From Nanobdellota archaeon (GTDB taxonomy: Archaea; Nanobdellota; Nanobdellia; SCGC-AAA011-G17; GW2011-AR17): DNA of 43,814 bases. Location: assembly GCA_013329215.1 (NCBI GenBank), contig DUKS01000001.1, positions 1-43,814 of the forward strand. Reading direction: 5' to 3'. Below, piece by piece: positions 15,383 through 23,536 of this stretch (position 1 is its first letter; each line of letters opens with the position of its first letter). The notes under the pieces are model-generated. The model searched no databases. It was given only the letters and a program-made list of their open reading frames with translations, and was not told where the DNA came from. Made by a program: the position numbers and the translations under genes.

Positions 15383-17173
15383 CTAGCCCTTTCTCCTGAA
15401 CATCTTCTCTATCTCATCCTTTGAGAAATGTATTATAATGGGCCTTCCGTGCGGGCATGTCCACGGGCTTTTGCACTTGTCAAGCTCTTTCAATAATGCA
15501 ATTATTTCCGGGACAGAGCATTCATCCCCACCCTTGATTGAAGCCCTGCATGCCATTCTTGTGATTATCGCCTCGTTCAGCGCGCTGAGGGTTGTCCTTT
15601 TGCTGTCAGACAGCTCGTTAAGCACTTCATAGAACAGGTCCTTTGCCTGCACCCTGCCGAACACAGCAGGCACTGTGCGCAGGATAAAAGAATTGTTTCC
15701 AAACTGCTCAACATCAAACCCAAGCGAAGACAATTCAACCGCCTTTTCCATTACAACAGAATTGTCAGCAGGGGAAAGCTCCAGGACCAAAGGCTGCACA
15801 AGCCCCTGCTTTGCAACGCTTCTTGAGGAAAACTGTTCCATAAACTTTTCATACAATGCCCTTTCCTGCACAACATGCTGGTCAATCAGCAGGAAGCCGT
15901 CATCAGCTTCTGCAAGGAAATATGTTTTTGCAATCTGGCCGAGGATTTTCATTGCAGGCAGCTTTGAGAGCTGTACTTTTTCATGCGGGTTAAATGCCTC
16001 GTGCATTATTGTGCTCTGCATCTCTTTGCCAACAACAATAGGAAGTGAAAGAGCCTGCTGCGGCGCAGCATCTGCCTGCGGTTGTAAGCTTTGCTGCGGC
16101 AAAGCATTTGAATACGCGGGCATCGGGCTGCTGCCGAACTTTGAGAAGGGCATATTCTCCTCCTTAATGCTGTAGTCTGTAACCAGCGAGTTTGCCCTCA
16201 GGGTTTCCCTTATTGCACTGAACACAGATTCATACACTTTCAGGGGGTTGCTGAACTTAATCCTGTCTTTTGTCGGATGGACATTCACGTCGACCAGGCC
16301 GGGATTAAGCGTTATATTCAGCACTGCAACAGGGTGCTTGTTCACAAATAGAAGAGTGTGGTAAGCATCATAAAGCGCCTGTGTTATCACCTCGTCTCTC
16401 ACATACCTCCCGTTCACATAAAAGCTCTGGTAATTTCTTTCCGGCTTCAGCATAGAGGGCTTTGAAACATAGCCTGCTACCTGCGCAACAATGCTTTTGA
16501 AGCTGACAGGAAGCATCTGCTTTGCAGTATCTTTCCCGTACACAGAAGTGATATTGTGTATCATGTCCTCGTTGGATGTTGTTGAAAGCAGGGAATGGCC
16601 GTTGTGCGACAGCCTGAATGAAACGCGGCTGTAAATCAGGGCATACCTTGTTACAATGTCCGCTATTGCCTTCAGCTCAATCGCGTCCTGCTTAAGGAAT
16701 TTTAATCTTGCAGGCGTATTGAAAAAAAGGTTGTGCACTTCAATTGTTGTGCCCTTCGGGCAGCCGGCTGTTTTTTCAGAAACAAGCTTCCCGCCCTCAA
16801 CCTCTATTAAAAACCCCTCTGCTGAGTCAGCTGTCCTTGTCGTGATTATTGTCTTTGAAACAGCTGCGATTGAAGCCAATGCCTCCCCCCTGAAGCCGAG
16901 CGTTGATATTGAGAACAGGTCATTAACAGAAGATATCTTGCTCGTTGCATGCCTGACAACAGCAAGCTTTGCGTCCTCTTTTGTCATGCCTGAGCCGTTG
17001 TCGCTTACCGTGATGAGCTCCCTGCCGTAGCCTTTTATTTCAATGTCAATTAATGTGGCGCCTGCGTCTATTGCATTCTCCAAAAGCTCTTTCACGACAG
17101 ATGCGGGGCGCTCTATTACTTCGCCTGCGGCTATCTTGTTGATTAATTCCTCTGTTAGCAGTTGTATTGGCAT
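15383..17173 (-). CDS. mutL: DNA mismatch repair protein MutL, endonuclease type
   Basis: A 596-residue MutL. The N-terminal GHL ATPase is complete: KIAAGEVIERPASVVKELLENAIDAGA, SDNGSGM, TLGFRGEALASIAAVS and NLFFNTPARLKFLK. A Pro/Gln-rich linker (about residues 340-400) leads to the C-terminal dimerisation domain. That domain has DQHVVQERALYE, fitting the nicking-endonuclease motif DQHA(X)2E(X)4E with Val for Ala, and the later ACRASIKGGDE and CPHGRPIIIHF motifs. This suggests a strand-nicking MutL, as in organisms lacking MutH. The ATG at 17173 gives the usual MPIQLL start and has an AGAGGA ribosome binding site. An in-frame ATG at 17203 lies about 23 nt from a TATA-like element and cannot be excluded. 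Confidence 0.93.
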   Translation of the reverse strand: MPIQLLTEELINKIAAGEVIERPASVVKELLENAIDAGATLIDIEIKGYGRELITVSDNGSGMTKEDAKLAVVRHATSKISSVNDLFSISTLGFRGEALASIAAVSKTIITTRTADSAEGFLIEVEGGKLVSEKTAGCPKGTTIEVHNLFFNTPARLKFLKQDAIELKAIADIVTRYALIYSRVSFRLSHNGHSLLSTTSNEDMIHNITSVYGKDTAKQMLPVSFKSIVAQVAGYVSKPSMLKPERNYQSFYVNGRYVRDEVITQALYDAYHTLLFVNKHPVAVLNITLNPGLVDVNVHPTKDRIKFSNPLKVYESVFSAIRETLRANSLVTDYSIKEENMPFSKFGSSPMPAYSNALPQQSLQPQADAAPQQALSLPIVVGKEMQSTIMHEAFNPHEKVQLSKLPAMKILGQIAKTYFLAEADDGFLLIDQHVVQERALYEKFMEQFSSRSVAKQGLVQPLVLELSPADNSVVMEKAVELSSLGFDVEQFGNNSFILRTVPAVFGRVQAKDLFYEVLNELSDSKRTTLSALNEAIITRMACRASIKGGDECSVPEIIALLKELDKCKSPWTCPHGRPIIIHFSKDEIEKMFRRKG

Positions 17174-17351
17174 GTTTTCCTCTTTTGCGTGTCTAATAGG
17201 CATAATTGAATAGTGCCTATTAAATTTTTCGGAAAAATGAGCCAAAATTCCGGTTTTGCTTTTAAAGGAAGAAGATTTTCCGGAAACGCTGGAAAAACGC
17301 GTGCTTTTTTAGGGAAGCGCATTTAAAGGGGGCGAAATAAGGAACTCTGGT

Positions 17352-17783
17352 ATGGGGCAAATGAACAGATTCTATGTTGATTCGTGCATATACATAAACC
17401 TATGGAACAGGGAAGAGACGCGAAAAAAGAAGTGCTGGGAGATAGCTGAACAGTTCTTCAGCAGGCACTAGCATGACAGGATATATTATTCTGGATTTGT
17501 AATGAAAGAGCTTCAGTTTATTCTTACTGCAGATGAATTCAATAAAAATCGGCTAACAATAATTATGCAGCAAAATTTCAGGCGGATTTTTCTTTCGGAT
17601 AGGGAAATGGCATCTGCAAGAAAAATAGAAGCGGAAATTAATTATGAAATAAGCTTCTATGATATTATTCACATGCTTTTGGCAAAACAGGCAGATGCAA
17701 TACTTATTACAAGGGATCAAAAGCTAATCAAGATAGCGGCCAGATATGGTATCGAGGCAAAAGCGCCTGAAGATGTGTTATAG
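17352..17783 (+). pseudogene. PIN-domain (VapC-like) ribonuclease gene interrupted by an in-frame TAG
   Basis: The frame from ATG 17352 reads FYVDSCIYINLWNREETRKK, the PIN strand 1 with its first catalytic Asp. It then reaches TAG at 17469-17471 after ...FFSRH. The same frame continues as HDRIYYSGFVMKELQF, with the conserved Glu, and ends with YDIIHMLLAKQADAILITRD, holding the last acidic residues. All PIN features are therefore present in one frame, broken only by one stop; no frameshift is needed. A single-base change from AAG, CAG or similar would explain it. Translation from the internal ATG at 17502 would lack the first Asp. A mutated toxin, a sequencing error or readthrough are the options. 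It converges on a ribbon-helix-helix gene, overlapping by 6 nt. Confidence 0.8.
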
Positions 17784-18020
17784 ATTGTTTATTTCATCTA
17801 TATCTATGTTCTGCTTCGACAATATTTTTCTTGCTTTCCTTACAAGACTTACGCCACTTCCTTTAAGCGATACGGTGCCGACTTCTTTTGCCCATACAAA
17901 CCTTCTTACTGCATCCCTTATCACATCAGAGCGGTTTGCATAAACTCCGGAATCAACAAGCGAGTCCATAATCTGCACAAGCCCGTGGCTCATTCTTATC
18001 TGGATAGTGTCCATTACCAT
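17778..18020 (-). CDS. Ribbon-helix-helix (CopG/ParD-like) DNA-binding protein, possible antitoxin
   Basis: An 80-residue protein with a CopG-type ribbon-helix-helix. The beta strand DTIQIRMSHG comes first, then helix LVQIMDSLVDSGVYANRSDVI and helix RDAVRRFVWAKE, with the R-S-D turn typical of the fold. The Lys/Arg-rich C-terminus could contact a toxin. It overlaps the 3' end of the broken PIN gene tail to tail by 6 nt. This is not the usual co-directional antitoxin-toxin order, so pairing is only inferred from adjacency. The start at 18020 has a TATA-like tttatataag about 22 nt upstream; the second Met (18014) is an alternative. Confidence 0.75.
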   Translation of the reverse strand: MVMDTIQIRMSHGLVQIMDSLVDSGVYANRSDVIRDAVRRFVWAKEVGTVSLKGSGVSLVRKARKILSKQNIDIDEINNL

Positions 18021-18401
18021 AGTAATTGAATAGTAATGCTTATATAAAAAGGTTTTGGCAGGCTAATCCACAGTCTTGTCAAGTGGTTGCAGGGCCTGCT
18101 TTCAATGTGTTCTATAAACGCCATGCTCGGCGCGCTATGGAGAAAAGGCCGCCATTGTGGAAAACGGAATGAAACACTGAAAAATAGCGCTCAAATCTGC
18201 AAAAAATCAATGCCACTTGCCATCTTCACGCAAAGGGTTTTTTAACTGCTATGGAAACAGCAATATAGTGAACAAAAAAGAGCGCAGGTTAATAGAAAAT
18301 ATCTATATAGACTGCCTGAAGCTGAAAATAAGGAAGGAGCTCACAGAGTTTGGCGAAGGGCAGCTGTGTATTTGCAGGCTGCTGCTAAAATAGGTCCCCT
18401 A
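18021..18401. other. 381-bp gap without a confident gene
   Basis: The first 25 bases hold the TATA box of the ribbon-helix-helix gene. The rest has open frames on both strands over about 18050-18240 (for example, plus-strand RLIHSLVKWLQGLL with no clear start). A 41-codon frame opens with GTG at 18268 and ends at TAG 18391-18393 (KKERRLIENIYIDCLKLKI...). Neither has a ribosome binding site or recognised family. A decayed gene or mobile-element remnant is possible but not shown. Confidence 0.3.
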
Positions 18402-19196
18402 TTATTCACCCCGATACGGCCCTAAATTTTCATAGGGTGATGCATTATCCCCGTAATACATCTGCTGCTCAAATGAAGCCATGTCAGCCATTTGGCTGTT
18501 TAGCCCTGCCTGGTATCTTTCGGCGCTTTCATTTGATGCCATAAATGCCTCTGCAAATGTAACCCTGCCGTCCTTATTGGCATCGCTCCCTTCATCAAAT
18601 AGTGCCTTTAAGTAATTCCTTGCGCCTGAGAATTCTGTGCTGCTATATGCAGGGGTCCCGGATTCAGTTGATGAAACCCGCACATAGTTGGGCAAATCCA
18701 GGTCCCGGACTATGCTTCCTGAATAGCAGGCGTCAATATAAAGAAAGCCAACTTTTGGGCGTATTTTTTCTATCGCGTCTTCCAGCTGGCCGCTTCTCAT
18801 CATCTGGCTGTCAGCCTCCAGCTCCAATGCAAAAGGGGTCCCGTGGGTGCTGATAACAGCAACAAACGCATCATTGCCGTCCACCTTGCGGCTCAGTTCA
18901 ACCGCAGTTTCTGTAAGCTTGGCGTAAGAAGCGTCAGCCCCATGCAGAAAATGGATATTCTCCCTTTTAAACCCGTTTTGCTCCAGCCGGTCTCGTATCA
19001 TCACCCCGTCAATATAGAACGGGTTCTGGCTTTGCGGAATCCCGTAATAGTTGCCTATATCGCTGCTTCCGACAACAATCAAAGCATATTTATCCTGTAT
19101 ATCGGTTTCTTCTGCAGTCCCCTGCGGGCTATTCGGGCCAAACTGTGTGCCATATGCGCATCCCAATGAAAGCACCAAGGGTAGTAGTTTATTCAT
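18402..19196 (-). CDS. Caspase-like (clan CD) cysteine protease lipoprotein with EF-hand loop
   Basis: A 264-residue exported protein. The N-terminal signal MNKLLPLVLSLGCAYG suggests a lipoprotein with Cys13. The caspase-hemoglobinase core follows: YALIVVGSSDIGNYYG (strand 1), His118 in AVISTHGTP and Cys157 in VGFLYIDACYSGS, the His-Cys dyad of clan CD (C13/C14) peptidases. A perfect EF-hand calcium loop lies at 205-216 (DANKDGRVTFAE). Calcium-dependent activation is known for metacaspases, so a Ca-gated extracytoplasmic protease is a reasonable inference. The substrate is unknown. The gene is divergent from a winged-helix regulator, with repeated GGTAACC sites between them, suggesting joint regulation. 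Confidence 0.8.
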   Translation of the reverse strand: MNKLLPLVLSLGCAYGTQFGPNSPQGTAEETDIQDKYALIVVGSSDIGNYYGIPQSQNPFYIDGVMIRDRLEQNGFKRENIHFLHGADASYAKLTETAVELSRKVDGNDAFVAVISTHGTPFALELEADSQMMRSGQLEDAIEKIRPKVGFLYIDACYSGSIVRDLDLPNYVRVSSTESGTPAYSSTEFSGARNYLKALFDEGSDANKDGRVTFAEAFMASNESAERYQAGLNSQMADMASFEQQMYYGDNASPYENLGPYRGE

Positions 19197-19235
19197 TTTG
19201 TACCTGATTAGTGGTTATTATTACCCTAAACACCC

Positions 19236-19243
19236 TTTATAAA
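19236..19243. promoter_or_regulatory. Palindromic TATA element between caspase-like and regulator genes
   Basis: TTTATAAA is self-complementary and the only clear TATA-like element between the divergent ATGs (19196 and 19278). It lies about 40 nt from each, so both transcripts would carry short leaders. Confidence 0.45.
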
Positions 19244-19248
19244 TATTC

Positions 19249-19290
19249 GGTAACCCAAATGGTAACCCCATCTTTTAATGTTTGGTAACC
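19249..19290. promoter_or_regulatory. Three GGTAACC repeats, probable operator
   Basis: GGTAACC occurs at 19249-19255, 19261-19267 and 19284-19290, spaced 12 and 23 bp, roughly one and two helical turns. A related inverted stretch, GGTTATTATTACC, lies at 19213-19225 on the other side of the TATA element. The last copy falls inside the first codons of the regulator if its start is 19278. The arrangement suits autoregulation by the adjacent winged-helix protein. Confidence 0.55.
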
Positions 19291-19595
19291 TCTTTCCCCC
19301 TATGAATGGGCCGGAGCTCCTCTCTTTTGTAATGCGCGCAAAGAACAGAAAGCTTATCCTGGCTTTGCTTGAAAAAGGCCCGAAAATACCTGCGCAAATC
19401 ATGAAAGAAACAGGAATGTACAAAAGCCACACTTCCCGCGCTTTGGCGGAGTTAAGCGGCGAGAAGCTTGTTTTCTGCAGGAACCCCGGGGACAGGGCAT
19501 TCAGGTTTTATGCACTAACCCCTAAAGGCAAAAAAATATTGAAAGCAGCAAGCGAATTGAGCAGGCAGATACAGAAATGGCAGACGAGCATATAG
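19278..19595 (+). CDS. Winged-helix transcriptional regulator (MarR/ArsR-like)
   Basis: A 105-residue single-domain winged helix. The fold can be followed as KNRKLILALLEKGPKIPAQIMKETG (helices 1-2), the recognition helix MYKSHTSRALAELSGEKLV and the wing CRNPGDRAFRFYALTPKGKKIL. No ligand domain is present. It is divergent from the caspase-like lipoprotein gene over a region of GGTAACC repeats, so it most likely controls itself and that gene. The start may be 19278 or the in-frame ATG at 19302. The latter would leave the third repeat outside the coding sequence and keep the whole domain. Confidence 0.82.
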   Translation: MFGNLFPPMNGPELLSFVMRAKNRKLILALLEKGPKIPAQIMKETGMYKSHTSRALAELSGEKLVFCRNPGDRAFRFYALTPKGKKILKAASELSRQIQKWQTSI

Positions 19596-19667
19596 AGAAA
19601 TTACTTAATGCTTAAAAGAGAATATTGCTAAAAGTGCAGCCGCCTTTCTTTTAGGGTTTGATGTTTT

Positions 19668-19712
19668 CTATACCACATCAACCATATCCTTCAAGCGTTT
19701 CTGCTCCACGTG
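19668..19712 (-). pseudogene. Vestige of a second mutS 3' end
   Basis: Read on the minus strand this encodes HVEQKRLKDM, three further codons and a TAG. It parallels the true MutS C-terminus HVEQRRLKDVLGE and its stop, about 100 bp away. The DNA matches at about 29 of 37 positions, with differences mostly at third codon bases. Similarity stops just before HVEQ, so only the extreme tail is present. Confidence 0.5.
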
Positions 19713-19716
19713 ACAA

Positions 19717-19734
19717 CAAACTGCAAACAGTTTG
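19717..19734. repeat. Short perfect hairpin downstream of mutS
   Basis: CAAACTG and CAGTTTG (7 bp) flank a CAAA loop. It lies between the mutS stop and the tail vestige, so it could mark the 3' end of the mutS mRNA or an insertion boundary. No T-run follows closely. Confidence 0.4.
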
Positions 19735-19791
19735 ATCATTTGGGCGACATTCGCTTCGCTCAGTCCCCAGAAACAATTCCTTGTAGTTCTT

Positions 19792-22296
19792 TTATTCACC
19801 AAGCACATCCTTTAACCTTCTTTGCTCCACGTGCATCTTTGCATTCAGCTTTTTCAGCATCTCATCCTCTTCAATGAGCTTCTGCTGCACTTCTGTGGCC
19901 CTTGCGACAACCTCCGCAGGCATGCCTGCGATTTTTGCAACATGAATGCCGTAGCTCTTGTCTGTTCCCCCTTCCAATAATTTCCTGAGGAACACTATGC
20001 TTCCATCTTCTTCTTTCACAGCAATGTTGTAATTCCGCACATTAGGCAGCTGTTCAGCAAGCTTGTTCATGACATGGTAATGTGTTGCAAACAATGTCTT
20101 TGCCTTTATCCTTGAATATATGTGCTCTGCAATTGCCCATGCGATTGCAACGCCGTCAAATGTTGACGTCCCTCTTCCAATCTCATCAAGTATTATCAGG
20201 CTGTTCGAGGTGGCATTGTTAAGTATATTTGCAGACTCAAGCATCTCAACCATGAACGTGGACTGGCCTGAGCTTAAGTCATCCTGCGCCCCCACTCTTG
20301 TGAAAATCCTGTCAACAATGCTGATTTTTGCAGACGAGCACGCAACAAAGCACCCGACCTGCGCCATTAAAACATTCAGCGCAAGCTGCCTCATCACAGT
20401 GCTTTTGCCCGCCATGTTCGGCCCTGTAATTATTGCAATCTCCCCTGTTTTTACGCTGATGTCATTCGGCACAAATGCGCTTTGCAGCCTTTCAATAACA
20501 GGATGCCTTGACTCCAGAAGCAGTATGTCGCCATTCTGCACAATCCCGGGCTTTGCATAGTTGTATTCAATAGCAGCCACTGCAAATGAAGCAAGAACAT
20601 CGATTACAGCTATCTTCCTCGCAGCGTCCTGTATTTTCTCTGCTTTTGTCGTGATTATGGCGAGAATGTTTGAATATATCGTCTGCTCAAGCAGTATGCT
20701 TTTTTCCTCTGCGTTAAGTATAAGCTCTTCCTGCTTTTTCAGCTCTTCAGTGACATACCTTTCCCCGTTTGCAGTCGTCTGCTTTCTTATGTAGGATACA
20801 GGCGCAAGATGCAGGTTTGATTTGCTTATTTCAATGTAATAGCCGAATACCCTGTTGAATCCAATCTTAAGGTTCTTAATTCCTGTCTTTTTTCTCTCTT
20901 CATCCTCAAGCCTTGCTATTATTTCCTTTGCATTTGTCCTTGCCATGTGCAGCTGCGAAAGCTCGGGATGATATTCGGGCCGTATGACACCGCCTTCCCT
21001 TATTATTGAAGCGCAGTCCTCCCTTATTGATGCCCTAACAAGATCTGTGACATCTGAAAAGTCTTCAAAGCTGTACGCGTCAAGCAGGACGTTGTCTTCC
21101 TTGTCTTCAAGCATCTTTGACACGAAATGCACAAGCTCTTTTTTCAGCAGGCTTGCATTCTCAAGCGACTGCCTTAACGCCAGTAATTCCCTGGGCATTG
21201 CTGTTGAAGCGCTCGCCCTGCTTATTATTCTTTCAACATCAGCTATGCACTTCAGTATCGCAAGAATCTCCTCCCTCAGCATGCTGCTTTTTTTCAGCAG
21301 CTCAACAGCATTCAGCCTCCTGTTGATTTCCTTTGCATCCAGCAGCGGCTCCTTAACCCATTTTTTCATTAATCTTGAGCCCATCGGGGTAAGGGTTTTG
21401 TCCAGCACTGAAAGCAGCGTGCCCTTTGCAGTGCCATCGCGGAGGTTGCGCATCACTTCCAGGTTCCGGATTGTCGAGGCATCCATAACCATCCTATCGT
21501 TTCCCGCAAGCTTCGAAATTTTGTTTATGTGCGGCAGGGCTTTCATCTGCGTGTCCTGCAGGTACCGGATTAATGCGCCTGCAGATGTTATTGAAGAATC
21601 ATCGTCCCCTATTCCAAAGCCCTGAAGCGTGGGCACTCTGAAGTGCGATAGCAGGTAATTGTTTGCTGTTTCTTTCCTGAAATGCCTGTCGTCATACTTT
21701 GCAATGAATATGTCATTCTTCTTCAGCATGTTAAGCAGGTCCGCGTCAACTGCAAGCGAATAAGGGATTACGCATTCAACAGGGCTGAACCTTGTTATAA
21801 GATTTTGCAGCATCCTTGTTTCGCCTGATGTTACAATAAATTCGCCTGTGGACGCATCGCACAATGCGGCAGAATAGCTTTCCCCGTTCACAAACAGGGA
21901 AAGAATGTAGTTGTTTGCTTTCATATCCAATAATGAGTCTTCCATCACAGTGCCGGGAGTGACTATCCGCACAATGTCCCTCTTTACAAGCCCTTTTGCA
22001 AATTTCGGGTCTTCCATCTGCTCACATATCGCCACCTTGAATCCCTTCTTCACAAGCTTCGCAAGGTAAGGCTCAAGAGCATGGAACGGGATTCCTGCCA
22101 GCGGCGCTTTTTTCTCACCGCTTCCCCTGCTCGTAAGGGTTATTTCAAGCGCTTTTGACACATTGACTGCATCTTCATAGAATGTTTCATAAAAGTCGCC
22201 CATCCTGAACAGCAGCACGCAGTCAGGGTGGCTATGCTTAAACTCAACATACTGCTTCATTGCAGGCGTTAAGTTGTCAGGGTTTAGTTCTTCCAT
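19792..22296 (-). CDS. mutS: DNA mismatch repair protein MutS
   Basis: An 834-residue MutS1. Domain I opens with TPAMKQYVEFKHSHPDCVLL and holds the mismatch-wedge FYE motif in FRMGDFYETFYEDA. Connector, lever (MGSRLMKKWVKEPLL) and clamp regions follow. The ABC-type ATPase has Walker A GPNMAGKSTVMRQ, signature region DDLSSGQSTFMVEM, Walker B LIILDEIGRGTSTFDG and ATHYH. The C-terminal HTH region ends in VEQRRLKDVLGE. The ATG at 22296 is chosen because it gives the conserved MEELNPDNLTP start. It also lies about 22 nt downstream of a TATA-like ttatatta; longer in-frame starts up to 22356 lack support. With mutL on the same strand it gives a bacterial-type MutSL pair. A short accessory island separates the two genes. 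Confidence 0.95.
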   Translation of the reverse strand: MEELNPDNLTPAMKQYVEFKHSHPDCVLLFRMGDFYETFYEDAVNVSKALEITLTSRGSGEKKAPLAGIPFHALEPYLAKLVKKGFKVAICEQMEDPKFAKGLVKRDIVRIVTPGTVMEDSLLDMKANNYILSLFVNGESYSAALCDASTGEFIVTSGETRMLQNLITRFSPVECVIPYSLAVDADLLNMLKKNDIFIAKYDDRHFRKETANNYLLSHFRVPTLQGFGIGDDDSSITSAGALIRYLQDTQMKALPHINKISKLAGNDRMVMDASTIRNLEVMRNLRDGTAKGTLLSVLDKTLTPMGSRLMKKWVKEPLLDAKEINRRLNAVELLKKSSMLREEILAILKCIADVERIISRASASTAMPRELLALRQSLENASLLKKELVHFVSKMLEDKEDNVLLDAYSFEDFSDVTDLVRASIREDCASIIREGGVIRPEYHPELSQLHMARTNAKEIIARLEDEERKKTGIKNLKIGFNRVFGYYIEISKSNLHLAPVSYIRKQTTANGERYVTEELKKQEELILNAEEKSILLEQTIYSNILAIITTKAEKIQDAARKIAVIDVLASFAVAAIEYNYAKPGIVQNGDILLLESRHPVIERLQSAFVPNDISVKTGEIAIITGPNMAGKSTVMRQLALNVLMAQVGCFVACSSAKISIVDRIFTRVGAQDDLSSGQSTFMVEMLESANILNNATSNSLIILDEIGRGTSTFDGVAIAWAIAEHIYSRIKAKTLFATHYHVMNKLAEQLPNVRNYNIAVKEEDGSIVFLRKLLEGGTDKSYGIHVAKIAGMPAEVVARATEVQQKLIEEDEMLKKLNAKMHVEQRRLKDVLGE

Positions 22297-22466
22297 ATAA
22301 TACATCTCTTTTACTAATATAATGAAATCCTTACGGGTTTTATGGAGAATATTCAAAGTTTATATAATTATTGATGAAAACATGGAAAAACACAGTCGAA
22401 GCGGTTTTTCAGCAAAACCCTTATAAACAGGTAAAAGATTACTACTTATAATTCAAGGGGTGCGCA

Positions 22467-23531
22467 ATGGGAGAAAACAACAGGGTAATTTTATGCACAG
22501 GGCTGCCGGGAATAGAAAAAGGCAGGTTCATTGCCGACACGAGAAAGCTTGCAAAGCTTAACGGCAAGGATATCAAGATATATGCTGTTGGCGATATGCT
22601 GCTCTCACTTGCAAGAGAAGATGACCCCCTTTTCATTCCTGACAATGTTCTTAACATGCCCTCCTCAAGACTTGAGGGGCTTGTCCGCTCTGTATATGCA
22701 GACATAGAAAGAGACATTGGCAACCACGAGTATTCGCTGATAACAACGCACGCAACATTCTTTTGGAGAAAAGTTATAACTGATTCTGGAAACGCAAGGT
22801 TCCTGGAAAAGGTCAGGCCGGACATGTATATTACAATAGTGCAGGCCCCTGAGTTGATTGTAAGTGGTCTGCAGAAAAGCACGCAGTGGAAGTCCCAGAT
22901 GCCCAGTGAAGACGAAGTGTGCCTGTGGCAGAACATTGAAGCAATGGCTACTGAAAAATACTGGGCCGGCATGCAGAAGACAAGTGAAGGCAAAAGGCCG
23001 AGGTTCCTTGTACTGCCAAGGGACAGTGAGCCTGAAGATATGCTCAAGCTGTTCATGTACCCCGATGTTGAGTTTGTGTATAGCGCATTCCCAATGACGC
23101 AGCTTAAGGATGAGGAAGGGAGCTATGCAAAAATCAGGGAGTTTCAGAGAAGATTAAGGGAATATTTCGGCGTTATCTGCCCGAGAAAATTAAACATCAG
23201 CCTTGCTGCAAGCGGCATGGTAAGCAACCAGACAGTGCATATGGACCTGGACCATTTTGTAAAGGATACCACAAAAACCATATATTATGTGCCTGAGATG
23301 GTTCCATCAACAGGCGGCATCACGGAAGTGACAACAGGAAGTATGGAGGCAAGGGACATTTACCAAGTGATTACTGCAGAAGAAGCAAAAAAGCTCCTCC
23401 TGCCTGACGGAAGCAGGAGAATAAGCCCGTTTGTGTCGTATAACAGCCGGGGAGTATTCTGGGATGAAGATTCATTCTTCAGGTATCTTGAAGAAGCAGG
23501 CTATAAAAAGCTTGAGATGAAAAGGAAGTAA
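22467..23531 (+). CDS. P-loop NTPase-like protein with atypical Walker A, adenylate-kinase-like N-terminus
   Basis: A 354-residue protein. The N-terminus VILCTGLPGIEKGRFIADT resembles the P-loop of small nucleotide kinases but reads G-L-P-G-I-E-K-G, with Glu before Lys and Gly after it instead of the usual G-K-S/T. The next 200 residues follow an adenylate-kinase-like order (KIYAVGDMLLSLA; YSLITTHATFFW; PDMYITIVQAP). The last 120 residues (ICPRKLNISLAASGMVS...FVSYNSRGVFWDEDSFFRYLEE) are unfamiliar. Activity is doubtful because of the P-loop change. GGGGTG 4 nt before the ATG is a good ribosome binding site. A TATA-like cccttataaac at about 22421 precedes it. Confidence 0.65.
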   Translation: MGENNRVILCTGLPGIEKGRFIADTRKLAKLNGKDIKIYAVGDMLLSLAREDDPLFIPDNVLNMPSSRLEGLVRSVYADIERDIGNHEYSLITTHATFFWRKVITDSGNARFLEKVRPDMYITIVQAPELIVSGLQKSTQWKSQMPSEDEVCLWQNIEAMATEKYWAGMQKTSEGKRPRFLVLPRDSEPEDMLKLFMYPDVEFVYSAFPMTQLKDEEGSYAKIREFQRRLREYFGVICPRKLNISLAASGMVSNQTVHMDLDHFVKDTTKTIYYVPEMVPSTGGITEVTTGSMEARDIYQVITAEEAKKLLLPDGSRRISPFVSYNSRGVFWDEDSFFRYLEEAGYKKLEMKRK

Positions 23532-23536
23532 CGGTT

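Noticed and set aside
17222-17351. Palindromic TTTCCGGAAA-like motifs in the mutL/PIN intergenic region
   Set aside because: Short and AT-rich; no clear repeat pattern beyond one good palindrome, so no operator is called.
18045-18240. Open frames on both strands that look faintly like a transposase tail
   Set aside because: No start signal, no recognised motif and no flanking inverted repeats, so calling a mobile element is not supported.
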